Of a DNA stretch of 8,048 nucleotides, positions 6,041 through 8,048 are shown piece by piece. The notes below the pieces were generated by a model, which worked only from the letters and a program-made list of their open reading frames with translations, made no database searches and was not told the DNA's origin. The translations under genes were made by a program, and so were the position numbers. Source of the DNA: an uncultured Eubacteriales bacterium (lineage in GTDB: Bacteria; Bacillota; Clostridia; Oscillospirales; Oscillospiraceae); assembly GCA_905202605.1 (NCBI GenBank), contig CAJKSU010000128.1, positions 1-8,048 on the forward strand. The letters run 5' to 3'. How positions within the stretch are numbered: the first letter of the stretch is position 1; the number at the start of each line of letters is the position of its first letter.

Positions 6041-7822
6041 TTAATCCGGCAGCAGGGCGGGTTCGTTGGGAAATGCTACGGGATACCGTTCCGCATATGG
6101 CTTGGAGGGATCCGGACGCCACTTTTCGGGGACGGGGACTTTGATCATGGTCATTTCTCCGTCCACCTCCTGTACCTTGATCCAGCAAAGCCAGTTCTCA
6201 TCGTCCCGGAGGGGATAGTCCTCCCGGTAGTGATACCAGCGGCTTTCCTTCCGGAACATAGAAACCTTCAGCTTCATCTCCATGTGCAGGATGATGTTGC
6301 GCAGTTCGTGGGCCAGCCGCAGTTCGTGGTTGTCGTTGGCGGTAAGTTGGGGAATCACATGATCTCGCAGAAACTCAATGGTGTTAAGCGCCGACTGAAG
6401 CCGATCTTCCCGCTTATAGAGAAGTACCCAGTAGGGGGTAACGGTGTTCTGAATCACTTGCAGCGCCCATTTGGGGGTAAATCCGCCCTTCCGTTTTTTC
6501 GGCGCCCAAAGAATATTTTTCAACCGCTGAACTTCTTCGCCAGGCAGCGTGAAGTCCCCAGATGCCTTGGCAAAGCCTGCCGCATTGGTGCCGGCTCTTG
6601 CGCCGGATACCGCACAGAAGGCTGCTGCAAAACCGGCCATAGGATATCCACTGCGGGCACCCAAGCAGTCCCCCGCGGCATAAAGACCGGGAATCTGCGT
6701 TTCACAATCCGTGCCGTCGGACCAAACACCGTCAGATAGGTGATAGGATTGTCCCATGGCACGGCCCATAGACATACGAACCATACCCTGTTCCATTGCC
6801 TGTTCGTCTATTTCATCCCGAGGCTCATTGCTGGGGTTGTGGTTCATGGGAGCAGTGTCAGGATTGCCGTCGACCTTGTAGAAGAGAGGCCCTCTGCCGC
6901 AATGTGCTTCATAGGCCATGGCAATTGCATTGAACGGCAGCGGGTGAAATTCTTTCAGGTTGGGCCGGGTGCTGTCAATCTTCTTCCCTTCAATATTGTA
7001 CATAGGAAGATGATCGGCAAGGGTCTTACAGGTTTCGTCATTCTTGTTGTAATAGGGATTGCGGTCATTTCCGGTCCAGGGGTAGGCCGGGAAATCGCCG
7101 CGAGAGCCATGCTGATCCGCCCACTCCTTACCGGTAACGGCACAGCCCAGCCGATAGGCCATCGCCTGTGCATCGCCAGTAGTTGTATTGGTTCGGATGC
7201 CGCAGTTCTTGATACCGCCGTTTCCAGCTGCCAAAACAATGGCTTTTGCCTGGAAAATGTATGTATCGTCGTCATCGGGGGAAAACCCAATGGCACCGGC
7301 AATGTGTCCGTCCTGCTGAATCAGGTCGGTTACCATGACACGATCCACAATGGTTCCGCCGTTGTTCTGAAAAAGACTGCGCAGACGCCAGTGATACCGG
7401 TTGTGGATTAAGTAGTTTGTGATGACATCCTCCTCCGGTTCGCCGGGACACCGTTCGTCATCTGAGCCGTTGATCGGTGCCAGATACGCATTTCCATTCT
7501 TGTCGTACCGCCAAGACTTCATGCCCCATTTGGCCATGTCATCCCAGCGATCCTTGCTTTCACGATAGACGACCTCGACCCAATCCCGGTTTTCAAGGTA
7601 CTCGTCGGCCAGAGGTCCTTCTGCCATCCATTTTGCTAAATCATTTTTGACGGGATCGAAGTAGATCATACAGGTGATGTTCTGGGACTGTCCGGATTTT
7701 CCGGCATAGCCCTTATCCACCATTGTGACCTTCACGCCTTGTTCCTGTGCCTTCATGGCCGCAAAGAAACCAGCTTGTCCGCCGCCGATGACCAGCACAT
7801 CTGTCTGAATTGTTCTGTCCAT
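6041..7822 (-). CDS. FAD-dependent oxidoreductase, AprA/fumarate-reductase-like, substrate unknown
   Basis: This 593-residue cytosolic flavoprotein has no signal peptide or membrane helix. FAD-binding features are the N-terminal VIGGGQAG (11-18, GxGxxG type) with acidic Asp36 at the end of the second strand, NTTTGDAQAMAYRLG (212-226), and the C-terminal IPGLYAAGDCLGA (377-389). The layout agrees with the succinate dehydrogenase/fumarate reductase/AprA superfamily. The C-terminal domain is closest to AprA as I remember it: FRKESRWYHYREDYP (523-537) and DDENW (540-544), and GRGPLFYKV (309-317) resembles AprA's 'GKGPIYM' stretch. However, where AprA has SGHKFSSGS with its active-site His, this protein has ARSGYPMAGFAAA (389-401), so it is probably not an APS reductase. 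Histidines 293, 328 and 361 and Arg286/Arg335 are candidates for substrate contact. It is the first gene of the operon, with AAGGAGG 4 bases ahead of the start at 7822. Confidence 0.88.
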   Translation of the reverse strand: MDRTIQTDVLVIGGGQAGFFAAMKAQEQGVKVTMVDKGYAGKSGQSQNITCMIYFDPVKNDLAKWMAEGPLADEYLENRDWVEVVYRESKDRWDDMAKWGMKSWRYDKNGNAYLAPINGSDDERCPGEPEEDVITNYLIHNRYHWRLRSLFQNNGGTIVDRVMVTDLIQQDGHIAGAIGFSPDDDDTYIFQAKAIVLAAGNGGIKNCGIRTNTTTGDAQAMAYRLGCAVTGKEWADQHGSRGDFPAYPWTGNDRNPYYNKNDETCKTLADHLPMYNIEGKKIDSTRPNLKEFHPLPFNAIAMAYEAHCGRGPLFYKVDGNPDTAPMNHNPSNEPRDEIDEQAMEQGMVRMSMGRAMGQSYHLSDGVWSDGTDCETQIPGLYAAGDCLGARSGYPMAGFAAAFCAVSGARAGTNAAGFAKASGDFTLPGEEVQRLKNILWAPKKRKGGFTPKWALQVIQNTVTPYWVLLYKREDRLQSALNTIEFLRDHVIPQLTANDNHELRLAHELRNIILHMEMKLKVSMFRKESRWYHYREDYPLRDDENWLCWIKVQEVDGEMTMIKVPVPEKWRPDPSKPYAERYPVAFPNEPALLPD

Positions 7823-7880
7823 AGTTCCTCCTTCTGGTTATGAGACTCAATCATGCAGAAACTACACAAATCATGTTTTC

Positions 7881-7909
7881 AATATACCATTGCCGTTTTC
7901 GACTGTAAA
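7881..7909 (-). promoter_or_regulatory. Sigma-A-type promoter with extended -10, driving the operon
   Basis: Read on the minus strand, TTTACA (-35, 7904-7909) is followed by exactly 17 bases and TATATT (-10, 7881-7886). The bases just ahead of the -10 are TGG, which makes it an extended -10 (TGnTATATT). A start site would fall near 7874, giving a leader of about 50 bases before the flavoprotein ATG at 7822, which contains the AAGGAGG site and no obvious riboswitch or terminator. No other comparably good promoter was seen between the operon genes, so this is probably the main promoter for all seven. Confidence 0.65.
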
Positions 7910-7910
7910 A

Positions 7911-7963
7911 TTGAAAAATTGCATGCGGTCTATGTATTTTTTTCAATTGTGATTATTGCAATT
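7911..7963. promoter_or_regulatory. Two A/T-rich inverted repeats upstream of the promoter, possible operators
   Basis: The first repeat has arms TTGAAAAA at 7911-7918 and TTTTTCAA at 7939-7946, with 20 bases between, and lies next to the -35 box. The second is AATTG-N9-CAATT at 7945-7963, with an inner AT-N-AT that keeps the symmetry (TTGnnATnATnnCAA). It satisfies the T-N11-A form of LysR-type boxes and is centred near -80 relative to the predicted start. Such a pair could be recognition and activation sites of a regulator. Short A/T-rich repeats arise easily by chance, and the first could instead be a weak terminator for a gene upstream, since TTTT follows it on the minus strand. Confidence 0.35.
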
Positions 7964-8048
7964 CAGCCATGAGATTTTTCCATACTTGATAATTGGAGTC
8001 TGTAGAAGCCCACCAGATTGGCATGTGCATTGTCGTTGGCCCAGATAT
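7953..8048 (-). CDS. Possible C-terminal end of an upstream gene (very uncertain)
   Basis: On the minus strand one frame enters from the right edge and stays open for 31 codons to a TAA at 7953-7955. The visible residues include MHMPIWWASTDSNYQVWKNL, which has protein-like composition and could be the end of a LysR-type or other regulator. I do not recognise it. The other two minus frames are also open from the edge for 27-34 codons, and one plus frame is too, so openness proves little here. If real, it would be a co-directional gene ending 44 bases before the -35 box. The stretch from 7823 to 8048 otherwise contains only the promoter and the repeats. Confidence 0.2.
   Translation of the reverse strand: MSGPTTMHMPIWWASTDSNYQVWKNLMAELQ

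Noticed and set aside
6740..7411. Plus-strand open frame of 223 codons antisense to the flavoprotein gene
   Set aside because: It is a shadow of the flavoprotein reading frame; no promoter, ribosome site or family resemblance supports it.
6041..7822. Naming the flavoprotein as aprA or frdA
   Set aside because: Similarity to AprA is visible in the C-terminal domain, but the His-containing AprA motif is absent, and there is no membrane anchor, heme domain or signal peptide of known fumarate reductases. Function is left open.
7851..7874. Seven-codon upstream ORF in the operon leader
   Set aside because: It begins at the predicted transcription start and has no ribosome site; an ORF this short is expected by chance.
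1..8048. CRISPR array, tRNA/rRNA gene, transposase, IS ends or attachment site
   Set aside because: No regularly spaced repeats, RNA gene sequences, transposase reading frames or terminal repeats were seen; the window is nearly filled by the operon.

Overview
The window reads as part of a strictly anaerobic, low-oxygen Firmicute chromosome, most likely a clostridial gut-type lineage such as Oscillospiraceae. This is an inference from strong AGGAGG ribosome-binding sites, a sigma-A-like promoter, balanced base composition, a lipoprotein signal of Gram-positive style and iron-sulfur/flavin chemistry. No marker gene fixes the taxon.

Almost everything is one seven-gene operon on the minus strand, read from about 7874 down to 256. 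Its order is: a cytosolic FAD-dependent oxidoreductase that resembles the alpha subunit of adenylylsulfate reductase (AprA) and fumarate reductase (6041-7822); a 72-residue 2[4Fe-4S] ferredoxin in the position of AprB (5807-6025); a family-5 solute-binding lipoprotein (4134-5774); two permeases of the Dpp/Opp type (3082-4059 and 2192-3079); and two ATPases of the Dpp/Opp type (1200-2180 and 256-1203). Spacing is tight (4-nt overlap, 2, 11, 15 and 32 nt). The only larger gap, 4060-4133, holds a strong stem-loop that probably sets the ratio of binding protein to permease.

The edges carry control elements. On the right, 7881-7909 is an extended -10 promoter, with two A/T-rich inverted repeats directly upstream (7911-7963) that could be operator sites or, for one of them, a weak terminator of an upstream gene. 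On the left, 2-202 is the C-terminal end of a LysR-type regulator on the plus strand, too short to appear as a long ORF. It converges on the operon, and the 53-nt gap holds a hairpin (206-251) that can serve as terminator in both directions.

Working model (inference): the ABC transporter imports an organic compound that the flavoprotein then reduces or oxidises in the cytosol, using electrons carried by the small ferredoxin. The flavoprotein lacks the His-containing motif of true APS reductases, and the binding protein lacks the usual peptide-binding Asp motif. Both the substrate and the ligand are therefore open, which makes this a candidate undescribed import-and-reduce module.
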